DNA of 64,000 nt from Leptasterias polaris. Its lineage: Eukaryota; Echinodermata; Asteroidea; Forcipulatida; Asteriidae. Position numbers and translations under genes: made by a program. Under the pieces are notes generated by a model that saw only the letters and a list, made by a program, of their open reading frames with translations, did no database searches and had not been told where the DNA came from. Shown piece by piece: positions 1-12,500 of this stretch; within the stretch, counting starts at the first letter, position 1; the number at the start of each line of letters is the position of its first letter. The stretch covers positions 1 through 64,000 of the forward strand of contig JAZGTN010000181.1 in assembly GCA_037783415.1 (NCBI GenBank). The letters run 5' to 3'.

Positions 1-772
1 GAAAAAGAGACATGTTAATAACTTTTTGAGGGAAGATTTGGACGTAACTTCCAAGTATTCAATATAATGTACACAGTGTGTCATGCAGGTTTTTCCTCTC
101 ACATTGCTTAAAGTACATGTAAATGCTTCAACATGTTTGACCTTGTTGTAGACAAACGCAATAAAATATTCCAATTTTTTTTCCAGATTTCATATCAGTG
201 ACTTATTCTCAACATTTTAAGCATAATTTTTCCCCCATAAAGAATAATTGACTGCCCTTATAGGGTGCACTACTCTAAATCGACCAAAAATTCATGCGCC
301 AAGCTACTTATCATAATTTGTAAACCCACAACTTATTTTAATTATAACGTTTTGGGGGTCATGCAACTAATAGAGTGTGTAATTATAAGAACTTATCACA
401 ACCTGGGGGTTCTGGGTTTCAAGTTTTGAGGAGATTTGATAAATTTGGGCTTTAAAGTTGGTCCTATTTAGCTTGGGAATTGGAGGAGTGCCTCATGAAA
501 ACTGGCGGCAAGTCGGTTTGGGAAAAAACACATTTTCGGGGGTGTTTTTTTCTTGGGTAATTAGCAAAAATTCCAAACGGCTGACCTGCCAAAAATTGAA
601 AAGAAATCTGAAGTTTAGTGGTCTGAAAATATATTTGATTGGTTTTCAAGAGGCTGAGAGACTTTTAACTATTTTTTGAGAATTTTTGAATATTTAGCAT
701 TTATCATTGTTTGCTATGGGAGTCTATTTAGAGGGGTGAAACCTATAGATACAAAATGGTGGCGCCCGCTAC

Positions 773-788
773 ACCCGTGTACCCGTGT
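773..788. repeat. Doubled 8-mer ACCCGTGT (unit 1 copy)
   Basis: Two adjacent copies of ACCCGTGT lie in the short GC-rich part of the monomer. In units 11 and 14 the second copy reads ACTCGTGT, the shared variant described separately. Confidence 0.8.
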
Positions 789-1177
789 GCTCAGTGTTGT
801 TAATACGGTTATGTAGGCTTGAAACGACGACAGTAGTGTGTTGTATGGGGGCACTTTTCGTCAGTTGTTGCTGTGTTTACATTGAAAACATCATTCCTTT
901 GGCTGTATTAACAGATAGTATATAGTAATAATGTTGCTATTTGTTCCTAAAATTACAAAACAACAGAATAATTCAACGTTCCAAAGAAAGGTTTGCTGGG
1001 TTTGGTTTTTAGTGTAATACTATATCGACGAGTATGAGACTATCACGGTAAGTCACATTCAAGAAACTCAAGAATCTCAGTGGCTGGTTGATCAGGGGAA
1101 AGGTAGAGACAAACCATCAACAGACTATGTGAAGATGACATAGGCGGTGGGTGGTTGATATGGCATCATGAATGTCA

Positions 1178-1191
1178 AGTTCCCGGGAACT
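1178..1191. other. 14-bp perfect palindrome in the monomer (unit 1 copy)
   Basis: AGTTCCCGGGAACT reads the same on both strands. It lies 13 bp before the minisatellite and recurs in all complete units except unit 2, where one G of the central CCCGGG is missing (near 2941-2950). It may be only a chance element of the satellite, or a binding site for a dimeric protein. The sequence does not decide. Confidence 0.85.
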
Positions 1192-1204
1192 GATTGCATG
1201 TGTG

Positions 1205-1402
1205 AAACCCTAGCCCTCGCAGCCAAAACCTTAGCCCTCAGCAAAAACCCACAGCCTACACCCAAACCCTAGCCATCGGCCAAAACCCTAGCCATCGGCA
1301 CAGAAACCCTAGCCGTCGGCCCAAACCCTAGCATACACCCCAAACCCTATAGCCATCAGCCCAAAACCCTAGCTCTTAGTCTAAACCCTAGTTTACAGTC
1401 TT
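1205..1402. repeat. Telomere-like AAACCCTAG minisatellite within the monomer (unit 1 copy)
   Basis: About ten degenerate copies, each 18-22 bp, begin with AAACCCTAG or a close variant at roughly 1205, 1225, 1243, 1264, 1282, 1304, 1323, 1342, 1363 and 1383. The spacers resemble CCATCGGCC. Most copies contain AAACCCT, a rotation of the plant-type telomere heptamer, and AACCCT, a rotation of the vertebrate-type hexamer. The motifs are separated by spacers and are never in uninterrupted tandem, so this is not a telomere. The block recurs at the same offset in every unit, including both deleted ones. Confidence 0.9.
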
Positions 1403-1484
1403 ATCCTATTGTCCACAACTAACCGTATAGTATCTGGAACGGAATTTTGCAACATGCCCCGCCCACCCCCCGCCCACCCCTTTA

Positions 1485-1497
1485 CCCCCCCCCCCCC
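1485..1497. repeat. Poly-C tract 1 (unit 1 copy)
   Basis: A pure C-run follows CCCCTTTA at the end of a C-rich block that starts near 1456. Reading units 1 to 35 in order, its length is 13, 14, 11, 14, 15, 14, 14, 11, 17, 13, 12, 13, 12, 12, 13, 17, 14, 14, 17, 11, 14, 11, 14, 11, 14, 13, 14, 11, 13, 15, 13, 15, 16, 12, 10. It is one of the two main sources of unit length variation. Homopolymer sequencing error could contribute to the spread. Confidence 0.9.
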
Positions 1498-1638
1498 TTA
1501 ACAGCTAGCAACATGAAACTTGGAAGAACAATAAATGTGGTAAAATGTGTTTGTTTGTTGGGAACTTTGTTATAAAGTTCACAATTTTAAACTCAATATG
1601 AATACATGGTTAGAAAAGTTGGAGGGAAAGCAAAAACG

Positions 1639-1650
1639 CCCCCCCCCCCC
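1639..1650. repeat. Poly-C tract 2 (unit 1 copy)
   Basis: A pure C-run lies between AAAAACG and AACTCAAGG. Its length in units 1 to 35 is 12, 10, 11, 14, 14, 11, 12, 11, 13, 13, 11, 12, 11, 11, 14, 11, 11, 13, 12, 12, 10, 12, 10, 12, 12, 10, 11, 12, 11, 15, 10, 12, 9, 10, 11. The run shifts reading frame freely, so a 60-codon frame crossing it is open only where the run is 12 or 15. This argues against any protein being encoded there. Confidence 0.9.
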
Positions 1651-1760
1651 AACTCAAGGCCCCCTTCCAACCTGTTTCCCTTTTTACCGCTTATCCACAA
1701 TAATTAACCCCCTCTTGTCGATTAATTAAATATTTTGTAATGTTTTTAGAATCTTATTAC

Positions 1761-3520
1761 GAAAAAGAGACATGTTAATAACTTTTTGAGGGAAGATTTG
1801 GACGTAACTTCCAAGTATTCAATATAATGTACACAGTGTGTCATGCAGGTTTTTCCTCTCACATTGCTTAAAGTACATGTAAATGCTTCAACATGTTTGA
1901 CCTTGTTGTAGACAAACGCAATAAAATATTCCAATTTTTTTTCCAGATTTCATATCAGTGACTTATTCTCAACATTTTAAGCATAATTTTTCCCCCATAA
2001 AGAATAATTGACTGCCCTTATAGGGTGCACTACTCTAAATCGACCAAAAATTCATGCGCCAAGCTACTTATCATAATTTGTAAACCCACAACTTATTTTT
2101 AATTATAACGTTTTGGGGGTCATGCAACTAATAGAGTGTGTAATTATAAGAACTTATCACAACCTGGGGGTTCTGGGTTTCAAGTTTTGAGGAGATTTGA
2201 TAAATTTGGGCTTTAAAGTTGGTCCTATTTAGCTTGGGAATTGGAGGAGTGCCTCATGAAAACTGGCGGCAAGTCGGTTTGGGAAAAAACACATTTTCGG
2301 GGGTGTTTTTTTCTTGGGTAATTAGCAAAAATTCCAAACGGCTGACCTGCCAAAAATTGAAAAGAAATCTGAAGTTTAGTGGTCTGAAAATATATTTGAT
2401 TGGTTTTCAAGAGGCTGAGAGACTTTTAACTATTTTTTGAGAATTTTTGAATATTTAGCATTTATCATTGTTTGCTATGGGAGTCTATTTAGAGGGGTGA
2501 AACCTATAGATACAAAATGGTGGCGCCCGCTACACCCGTGTACCCGTGTGCTCAGTGTTGTTAATACGGTTATGTAGGCTTGAAACGACGACAGTAGTGT
2601 GTTGTATGGGGGCACTTTTCGTCAGTTGTTGCTGTGTTTACATTGAAAACATCATTCCTTTGGCTGTATTAACAGATAGTATATAGTAATAATGTTGCTA
2701 TTTGTTCCTAAAATTACAAAACAACAGAATAATTCAACGTTCCAAAGAAAGGTTTGCTGGGTTTGGTTTTTAGTGTAATACTATATCGACGAGTATGAGA
2801 CTATCACGGTAAGTCACATTCAAGAAACTCAAGAATCTCAGTGGCTGGTTGATCAGGGGAAAGGTAGAGACAAACCATCAACAGACTATGTGAAGATGAC
2901 ATAGGCGGTGGGTGGTTGATATGGCATCATGAATGTCAAGTTCCCGGAACTGATTGCATGTGTGAAACCCTAGCCCTCGCAGCCAAAACCTTAGCCCTCA
3001 GCAAAAAACCCACAGCCTACACCCAAACCCTAGCCATCGGCCAAAACCCTAGCCATCGGCACAGAAACCCTAGCCGTCGGCCCAAACCCTAGCATACACC
3101 CCAAACCCTATAGCCATCAGCCCAAAACCCTAGCTCTTAGTCTAAACCCTAGTTTACAGTCTTATCCTATTGTCCACAACTAACCGTATAGTATCTGGAA
3201 CGGAATTTTGCAACATGCCCCGCCCACCCCCCGCCCACCCCTTTACCCCCCCCCCCCCCTTAACAGCTAGCAACATGAAACTTGGAAGAACAATAAATGT
3301 GGTAAAATGTGTTTGTTTGTTGGGAACTTTGTTATAAAGTTCACAATTTTAAACTCAATATGAATACATGGTTAGAAAAGTTGGAGGGAAAGCAAAAACG
3401 CCCCCCCCCCAACTCAAGGCCCCCTTCCAACCTGTTTCCCTTTTTACCGCTTATCCACAATAATTAACCCCCTCTTGTCGATTAATTAAATATTTTGTAA
3501 TGTTTTTAGAATCTTATTAC
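1761..3520. repeat. Unit 2, two compensating indels
   Basis: This unit is 1760 bp. It has lost one G in the central palindrome (TTCCCGGAAC near 2941) and gained one A in the minisatellite (GCAAAAAACCC near 3001). Both are private to this unit. The two changes cancel in length. Confidence 0.9.
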
Positions 3521-6500
3521 GAAAAAGAGACATGTTAATAACTTTTTGAGGGAAGATTTGGACGTAACTTCCAAGTATTCAATATAATGTACACAGTGTG
3601 TCATGCAGGTTTTTCCTCTCACATTGCTTAAAGTACATGTAAATGCTTCAACATGTTTGACCTTGTTGTAGACAAACGCAATAAAATATTCCAATTTTTT
3701 TTCCAGATTTCATATCAGTGACTTATTCTCAACATTTTAAGCATAATTTTTCCCCCATAAAGAATAATTGACTGCCCTTATAGGGTGCACTACTCTAAAT
3801 CGACCAAAAATTCATGCGCCAAGCTACTTATCATAATTTGTAAACCCACAACTTATTTTTAATTATAACGTTTTGGGGGTCATGCAACTAATAGAGTGTG
3901 TAATTATAAGAACTTATCACAACCTGGGGGTTCTGGGTTTCAAGTTTTGAGGAGATTTGATAAATTTGGGCTTTAAAGTTGGTCCTATTTAGCTTGGGAA
4001 TTGGAGGAGTGCCTCATGAAAACTGGCGGCAAGTCGGTTTGGGAAAAAACACATTTTCGGGGGTGTTTTTTTCTTGGGTAATTAGCAAAAATTCCAAACG
4101 GCTGACCTGCCAAAAATTGAAAAGAAATCTGAAGTTTAGTGGTCTGAAAATATATTTGATTGGTTTTCAAGAGGCTGAGAGACTTTTAACTATTTTTTGA
4201 GAATTTTTGAATATTTAGCATTTATCATTGTTTGCTATGGGAGTCTATTTAGAGGGGTGAAACCTATAGATACAAAATGGTGGCGCCCGCTACACCCGTG
4301 TACCCGTGTGCTCAGTGTTGTTAATACGGTTATGTAGGCTTGAAACGACGACAGTAGTGTGTTGTATGGGGGCACTTTTCGTCAGTTGTTGCTGTGTTTA
4401 CATTGAAAACATCATTCCTTTGGCTGTATTAACAGATAGTATATAGTAATAATGTTGCTATTTGTTCCTAAAATTACAAAACAACAGAATAATTCAACGT
4501 TCCAAAGAAAGGTTTGCTGGGTTTGGTTTTTAGTGTAATACTATATCGACGAGTATGAGACTATCACGGTAAGTCACATTCAAGAAACTCAAGAATCTCA
4601 GTGGCTGGTTGATCAGGGGAAAGGTAGAGACAAACCATCAACAGACTATGTGAAGATGACATAGGCGGTGGGTGGTTGATATGGCATCATGAATGTCAAG
4701 TTCCCGGGAACTGATTGCATGTGTGAAACCCTAGCCCTCGCAGCCAAAACCTTAGCCCTCAGCAAAAACCCACAGCCTACACCCAAACCCTAGCCATCGG
4801 CCAAAACCCTAGCCATCGGCACAGAAACCCTAGCCGTCGGCCCAAACCCTAGCATACACCCCAAACCCTATAGCCATCAGCCCAAAACCCTAGCTCTTAG
4901 TCTAAACCCTAGTTTACAGTCTTATCCTATTGTCCACAACTAACCGTATAGTATCTGGAACGGAATTTTGCAACATGCCCCGCCCACCCCCCGCCCACCC
5001 CTTTACCCCCCCCCCCTTAACAGCTAGCAACATGAAACTTGGAAGAACAATAAATGTGGTAAAATGTGTTTGTTTGTTGGGAACTTTGTTATAAAGTTCA
5101 CAATTTTAAACTCAATATGAATACATGGTTAGAAAAGTTGGAGGGAAAGCAAAAACGCCCCCCCCCCCAACTCAAGGCCCCCTTCCAACCTGTTTCCCTT
5201 TTTACCGCTTATCCACAATAATTAACCCCCTCTTGTCGATTAATTAAATATTTTGTAATGTTTTTAGAATCTTATTACGAAAAAGAGACATGTTAATAAC
5301 TTTTTGAGGGAAGATTTGGACGTAACTTCCAAGTATTCAATATAATGTACACAGTGTGTCATGCAGGTTTTTCCTCTCACATTGCTTAAAGTACATGTAA
5401 ATGCTTCAACATGTTTGACCTTGTTGTAGACAAACGCAATAAAATATTCCAATTTTTTTTCCAGATTTCATATCAGTGACTTATTCTCAACATTTTAAGC
5501 ATAATTTTTCCCCCATAAAGAATAATTGACTGCCCTTATAGGGTGCACTACTCTAAATCGACCAAAAATTCATGCGCCAAGCTACTTATCATAATTTGTA
5601 AACCCACAACTTATTTTTAATTATAACGTTTTGGGGGTCATGCAACTAATAGAGTGTGTAATTATAAGAACTTATCACAACCTGGGGGTTCTGGGTTTCA
5701 AGTTTTGAGGAGATTTGATAAATTTGGGCTTTAAAGTTGGTCCTATTTAGCTTGGGAATTGGAGGAGTGCCTCATGAAAACTGGCGGCAAGTCGGTTTGG
5801 GAAAAAACACATTTTCGGGGGTGTTTTTTTCTTGGGTAATTAGCAAAAATTCCAAACGGCTGACCTGCCAAAAATTGAAAAGAAATCTGAAGTTTAGTGG
5901 TCTGAAAATATATTTGATTGGTTTTCAAGAGGCTGAGAGACTTTTAACTATTTTTTGAGAATTTTTGAATATTTAGCATTTATCATTGTTTGCTATGGGA
6001 GTCTATTTAGAGGGGTGAAACCTATAGATACAAAATGGTGGCGCCCGCTACACCCGTGTACCCGTGTGCTCAGTGTTGTTAATACGGTTATGTAGGCTTG
6101 AAACGACGACAGTAGTGTGTTGTATGGGGGCACTTTTCGTCAGTTGTTGCTGTGTTTACATTGAAAACATCATTCCTTTGGCTGTATTAACAGATAGTAT
6201 ATAGTAATAATGTTGCTATTTGTTCCTAAAATTACAAAACAACAGAATAATTCAACGTTCCAAAGAAAGGTTTGCTGGGTTTGGTTTTTAGTGTAATACT
6301 ATATCGACGAGTATGAGACTATCACGGTAAGTCACATTCAAGAAACTCAAGAATCTCAGTGGCTGGTTGATCAGGGGAAAGGTAGAGACAAACCATCAAC
6401 AGACTATGTGAAGATGACATAGGCGGTGGGTGGTTGATATGGCATCATGAATGTCAAGTTCCCGGGAACTGATTGCATGTGTGAAACCCTAGCCCTCGCA

Positions 6501-9500
6501 GCCAAAACCTTAGCCCTCAGCAAAAACCCACAGCCTACACCCAAACCCTAGCCATCGGCCAAAACCCTAGCCATCGGCACAGAAACCCTAGCCGTCGGCC
6601 CAAACCCTAGCATACACCCCAAACCCTATAGCCATCAGCCCAAAACCCTAGCTCTTAGTCTAAACCCTAGTTTACAGTCTTATCCTATTGTCCACAACTA
6701 ACCGTATAGTATCTGGAACGGAATTTTGCAACATGCCCCGCCCACCCCCCGCCCACCCCTTTACCCCCCCCCCCCCCTTAACAGCTAGCAACATGAAACT
6801 TGGAAGAACAATAAATGTGGTAAAATGTGTTTGTTTGTTGGGAACTTTGTTATAAAGTTCACAATTTTAAACTCAATATGAATACATGGTTAGAAAAGTT
6901 GGAGGGAAAGCAAAAACGCCCCCCCCCCCCCCAACTCAAGGCCCCCTTCCAACCTGTTTCCCTTTTTACCGCTTATCCACAATAATTAACCCCCTCTTGT
7001 CGATTAATTAAATATTTTGTAATGTTTTTAGAATCTTATTACGAAAAAGAGACATGTTAATAACTTTTTGAGGGAAGATTTGGACGTAACTTCCAAGTAT
7101 TCAATATAATGTACACAGTGTGTCATGCAGGTTTTTCCTCTCACATTGCTTAAAGTACATGTAAATGCTTCAACATGTTTGACCTTGTTGTAGACAAACG
7201 CAATAAAATATTCCAATTTTTTTTCCAGATTTCATATCAGTGACTTATTCTCAACATTTTAAGCATAATTTTTCCCCCATAAAGAATAATTGACTGCCCT
7301 TATAGGGTGCACTACTCTAAATCGACCAAAAATTCATGCGCCAAGCTACTTATCATAATTTGTAAACCCACAACTTATTTTTAATTATAACGTTTTGGGG
7401 GTCATGCAACTAATAGAGTGTGTAATTATAAGAACTTATCACAACCTGGGGGTTCTGGGTTTCAAGTTTTGAGGAGATTTGATAAATTTGGGCTTTAAAG
7501 TTGGTCCTATTTAGCTTGGGAATTGGAGGAGTGCCTCATGAAAACTGGCGGCAAGTCGGTTTGGGAAAAAACACATTTTCGGGGGTGTTTTTTTCTTGGG
7601 TAATTAGCAAAAATTCCAAACGGCTGACCTGCCAAAAATTGAAAAGAAATCTGAAGTTTAGTGGTCTGAAAATATATTTGATTGGTTTTCAAGAGGCTGA
7701 GAGACTTTTAACTATTTTTTGAGAATTTTTGAATATTTAGCATTTATCATTGTTTGCTATGGGAGTCTATTTAGAGGGGTGAAACCTATAGATACAAAAT
7801 GGTGGCGCCCGCTACACCCGTGTACCCGTGTGCTCAGTGTTGTTAATACGGTTATGTAGGCTTGAAACGACGACAGTAGTGTGTTGTATGGGGGCACTTT
7901 TCGTCAGTTGTTGCTGTGTTTACATTGAAAACATCATTCCTTTGGCTGTATTAACAGATAGTATATAGTAATAATGTTGCTATTTGTTCCTAAAATTACA
8001 AAACAACAGAATAATTCAACGTTCCAAAGAAAGGTTTGCTGGGTTTGGTTTTTAGTGTAATACTATATCGACGAGTATGAGACTATCACGGTAAGTCACA
8101 TTCAAGAAACTCAAGAATCTCAGTGGCTGGTTGATCAGGGGAAAGGTAGAGACAAACCATCAACAGACTATGTGAAGATGACATAGGCGGTGGGTGGTTG
8201 ATATGGCATCATGAATGTCAAGTTCCCGGGAACTGATTGCATGTGTGAAACCCTAGCCCTCGCAGCCAAAACCTTAGCCCTCAGCAAAAACCCACAGCCT
8301 ACACCCAAACCCTAGCCATCGGCCAAAACCCTAGCCATCGGCACAGAAACCCTAGCCGTCGGCCCAAACCCTAGCATACACCCCAAACCCTATAGCCATC
8401 AGCCCAAAACCCTAGCTCTTAGTCTAAACCCTAGTTTACAGTCTTATCCTATTGTCCACAACTAACCGTATAGTATCTGGAACGGAATTTTGCAACATGC
8501 CCCGCCCACCCCCCGCCCACCCCTTTACCCCCCCCCCCCCCCTTAACAGCTAGCAACATGAAACTTGGAAGAACAATAAATGTGGTAAAATGTGTTTGTT
8601 TGTTGGGAACTTTGTTATAAAGTTCACAATTTTAAACTCAATATGAATACATGGTTAGAAAAGTTGGAGGGAAAGCAAAAACGCCCCCCCCCCCCCCAAC
8701 TCAAGGCCCCCTTCCAACCTGTTTCCCTTTTTACCGCTTATCCACAATAATTAACCCCCTCTTGTCGATTAATTAAATATTTTGTAATGTTTTTAGAATC
8801 TTATTACGAAAAAGAGACATGTTAATAACTTTTTGAGGGAAGATTTGGACGTAACTTCCAAGTATTCAATATAATGTACACAGTGTGTCATGCAGGTTTT
8901 TCCTCTCACATTGCTTAAAGTACATGTAAATGCTTCAACATGTTTGACCTTGTTGTAGACAAACGCAATAAAATATTCCAATTTTTTTTCCAGATTTCAT
9001 ATCAGTGACTTATTCTCAACATTTTAAGCATAATTTTTCCCCCATAAAGAATAATTGACTGCCCTTATAGGGTGCACTACTCTAAATCGACCAAAAATTC
9101 ATGCGCCAAGCTACTTATCATAATTTGTAAACCCACAACTTATTTTTAATTATAACGTTTTGGGGGTCATGCAACTAATAGAGTGTGTAATTATAAGAAC
9201 TTATCACAACCTGGGGGTTCTGGGTTTCAAGTTTTGAGGAGATTTGATAAATTTGGGCTTTAAAGTTGGTCCTATTTAGCTTGGGAATTGGAGGAGTGCC
9301 TCATGAAAACTGGCGGCAAGTCGGTTTGGGAAAAAACACATTTTCGGGGGTGTTTTTTTCTTGGGTAATTAGCAAAAATTCCAAACGGCTGACCTGCCAA
9401 AAATTGAAAAGAAATCTGAAGTTTAGTGGTCTGAAAATATATTTGATTGGTTTTCAAGAGGCTGAGAGACTTTTAACTATTTTTTGAGAATTTTTGAATA

Positions 9501-12500
9501 TTTAGCATTTATCATTGTTTGCTATGGGAGTCTATTTAGAGGGGTGAAACCTATAGATACAAAATGGTGGCGCCCGCTACACCCGTGTACCCGTGTGCTC
9601 AGTGTTGTTAATACGGTTATGTAGGCTTGAAACGACGACAGTAGTGTGTTGTATGGGGGCACTTTTCGTCAGTTGTTGCTGTGTTTACATTGAAAACATC
9701 ATTCCTTTGGCTGTATTAACAGATAGTATATAGTAATAATGTTGCTATTTGTTCCTAAAATTACAAAACAACAGAATAATTCAACGTTCCAAAGAAAGGT
9801 TTGCTGGGTTTGGTTTTTAGTGTAATACTATATCGACGAGTATGAGACTATCACGGTAAGTCACATTCAAGAAACTCAAGAATCTCAGTGGCTGGTTGAT
9901 CAGGGGAAAGGTAGAGACAAACCATCAACAGACTATGTGAAGATGACATAGGCGGTGGGTGGTTGATATGGCATCATGAATGTCAAGTTCCCGGGAACTG
10001 ATTGCATGTGTGAAACCCTAGCCCTCGCAGCCAAAACCTTAGCCCTCAGCAAAAACCCACAGCCTACACCCAAACCCTAGCCATCGGCCAAAACCCTAGC
10101 CATCGGCACAGAAACCCTAGCCGTCGGCCCAAACCCTAGCATACACCCCAAACCCTATAGCCATCAGCCCAAAACCCTAGCTCTTAGTCTAAACCCTAGT
10201 TTACAGTCTTATCCTATTGTCCACAACTAACCGTATAGTATCTGGAACGGAATTTTGCAACATGCCCCGCCCACCCCCCGCCCACCCCTTTACCCCCCCC
10301 CCCCCCTTAACAGCTAGCAACATGAAACTTGGAAGAACAATAAATGTGGTAAAATGTGTTTGTTTGTTGGGAACTTTGTTATAAAGTTCACAATTTTAAA
10401 CTCAATATGAATACATGGTTAGAAAAGTTGGAGGGAAAGCAAAAACGCCCCCCCCCCCAACTCAAGGCCCCCTTCCAACCTGTTTCCCTTTTTACCGCTT
10501 ATCCACAATAATTAACCCCCTCTTGTCGATTAATTAAATATTTTGTAATGTTTTTAGAATCTTATTACGAAAAAGAGACATGTTAATAACTTTTTGAGGG
10601 AAGATTTGGACGTAACTTCCAAGTATTCAATATAATGTACACAGTGTGTCATGCAGGTTTTTCCTCTCACATTGCTTAAAGTACATGTAAATGCTTCAAC
10701 ATGTTTGACCTTGTTGTAGACAAACGCAATAAAATATTCCAATTTTTTTTCCAGATTTCATATCAGTGACTTATTCTCAACATTTTAAGCATAATTTTTC
10801 CCCCATAAAGAATAATTGACTGCCCTTATAGGGTGCACTACTCTAAATCGACCAAAAATTCATGCGCCAAGCTACTTATCATAATTTGTAAACCCACAAC
10901 TTATTTTTAATTATAACGTTTTGGGGGTCATGCAACTAATAGAGTGTGTAATTATAAGAACTTATCACAACCTGGGGGTTCTGGGTTTCAAGTTTTGAGG
11001 AGATTTGATAAATTTGGGCTTTAAAGTTGGTCCTATTTAGCTTGGGAATTGGAGGAGTGCCTCATGAAAACTGGCGGCAAGTCGGTTTGGGAAAAAACAC
11101 ATTTTCGGGGGTGTTTTTTTCTTGGGTAATTAGCAAAAATTCCAAACGGCTGACCTGCCAAAAATTGAAAAGAAATCTGAAGTTTAGTGGTCTGAAAATA
11201 TATTTGATTGGTTTTCAAGAGGCTGAGAGACTTTTAACTATTTTTTGAGAATTTTTGAATATTTAGCATTTATCATTGTTTGCTATGGGAGTCTATTTAG
11301 AGGGGTGAAACCTATAGATACAAAATGGTGGCGCCCGCTACACCCGTGTACCCGTGTGCTCAGTGTTGTTAATACGGTTATGTAGGCTTGAAACGACGAC
11401 AGTAGTGTGTTGTATGGGGGCACTTTTCGTCAGTTGTTGCTGTGTTTACATTGAAAACATCATTCCTTTGGCTGTATTAACAGATAGTATATAGTAATAA
11501 TGTTGCTATTTGTTCCTAAAATTACAAAACAACAGAATAATTCAACGTTCCAAAGAAAGGTTTGCTGGGTTTGGTTTTTAGTGTAATACTATATCGACGA
11601 GTATGAGACTATCACGGTAAGTCACATTCAAGAAACTCAAGAATCTCAGTGGCTGGTTGATCAGGGGAAAGGTAGAGACAAACCATCAACAGACTATGTG
11701 AAGATGACATAGGCGGTGGGTGGTTGATATGGCATCATGAATGTCAAGTTCCCGGGAACTGATTGCATGTGTGAAACCCTAGCCCTCGCAGCCAAAACCT
11801 TAGCCCTCAGCAAAAACCCACAGCCTACACCCAAACCCTAGCCATCGGCCAAAACCCTAGCCATCGGCACAGAAACCCTAGCCGTCGGCCCAAACCCTAG
11901 CATACACCCCAAACCCTATAGCCATCAGCCCAAAACCCTAGCTCTTAGTCTAAACCCTAGTTTACAGTCTTATCCTATTGTCCACAACTAACCGTATAGT
12001 ATCTGGAACGGAATTTTGCAACATGCCCCGCCCACCCCCCGCCCACCCCTTTACCCCCCCCCCCCCCTTAACAGCTAGCAACATGAAACTTGGAAGAACA
12101 ATAAATGTGGTAAAATGTGTTTGTTTGTTGGGAACTTTGTTATAAAGTTCACAATTTTAAACTCAATATGAATACATGGTTAGAAAAGTTGGAGGGAAAG
12201 CAAAAACGCCCCCCCCCCCCAACTCAAGGCCCCCTTCCAACCTGTTTCCCTTTTTACCGCTTATCCACAATAATTAACCCCCTCTTGTCGATTAATTAAA
12301 TATTTTGTAATGTTTTTAGAATCTTATTACGAAAAAGAGACATGTTAATAACTTTTTGAGGGAAGATTTGGACGTAACTTCCAAGTATTCAATATAATGT
12401 ACACAGTGTGTCATGCAGGTTTTTCCTCTCACATTGCTTAAAGTACATGTAAATGCTTCAACATGTTTGACCTTGTTGTAGACAAACGCAATAAAATATT

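Larger units (their letters stand above)
1..1760. repeat. Reference monomer (unit 1) of the 1.76-kb satellite
   Basis: This is the first unit, used for internal landmarks. Bases 1-180 are AT-rich and end in a run of eight T. Bases 187-740 are AT-rich with no conserved signal. Bases 741-800 contain a short GC-rich stretch with a doubled 8-mer (773-788). Bases 1178-1191 are a palindrome, 1205-1402 a telomere-like minisatellite, 1456-1497 a C-rich block ending in C13, and 1639-1650 a C12 run. This unit has one T fewer (ATTTTA instead of ATTTTTA, near 336-339) than every other unit, so offsets after that point are one larger elsewhere. Short open frames of 60-73 codons occur but mostly lack ATG starts and look like chance. 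Confidence 0.95.

Noticed and set aside
458..679. Recurrent 73-codon plus-strand frame and 61-codon minus-strand frame in each unit
   Set aside because: The plus-strand frame starts with TTG, the two overlap antisense to each other, no domain is recognisable, and their conservation is that of the whole satellite rather than of a protein.
1205..1402. True telomeric repeat or chromosome end
   Set aside because: Motifs are spaced by non-telomeric sequence of varying length and degenerate, and the satellite continues on both sides.
1205..1402. CRISPR array
   Set aside because: Repeats of about 9 bp with 9-13 bp degenerate spacers are far below CRISPR sizes; there are no cas genes and the context is eukaryotic.
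1547..1729. 60-codon plus-strand frame across poly-C tract 2
   Set aside because: It is open only where the C-run is 12 or 15, so it is broken in most units.
1..1760. Ribosomal, 5S, snRNA or tRNA gene in the monomer
   Set aside because: I found no conserved rRNA, snRNA or tRNA blocks or clear RNA polymerase III boxes on either strand.
1..1760. Monomer as a tandemly arranged transposon
   Set aside because: No terminal inverted repeats, no coding remnants and no target duplication are visible at any phase I could choose; an ancient origin cannot be excluded.
1746..1934. Recurrent 62-codon minus-strand frame across each unit boundary
   Set aside because: It starts with TTG in all units except 18, where a chance substitution makes ATG. 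There is no recognisable motif and no sign of selection on codons.
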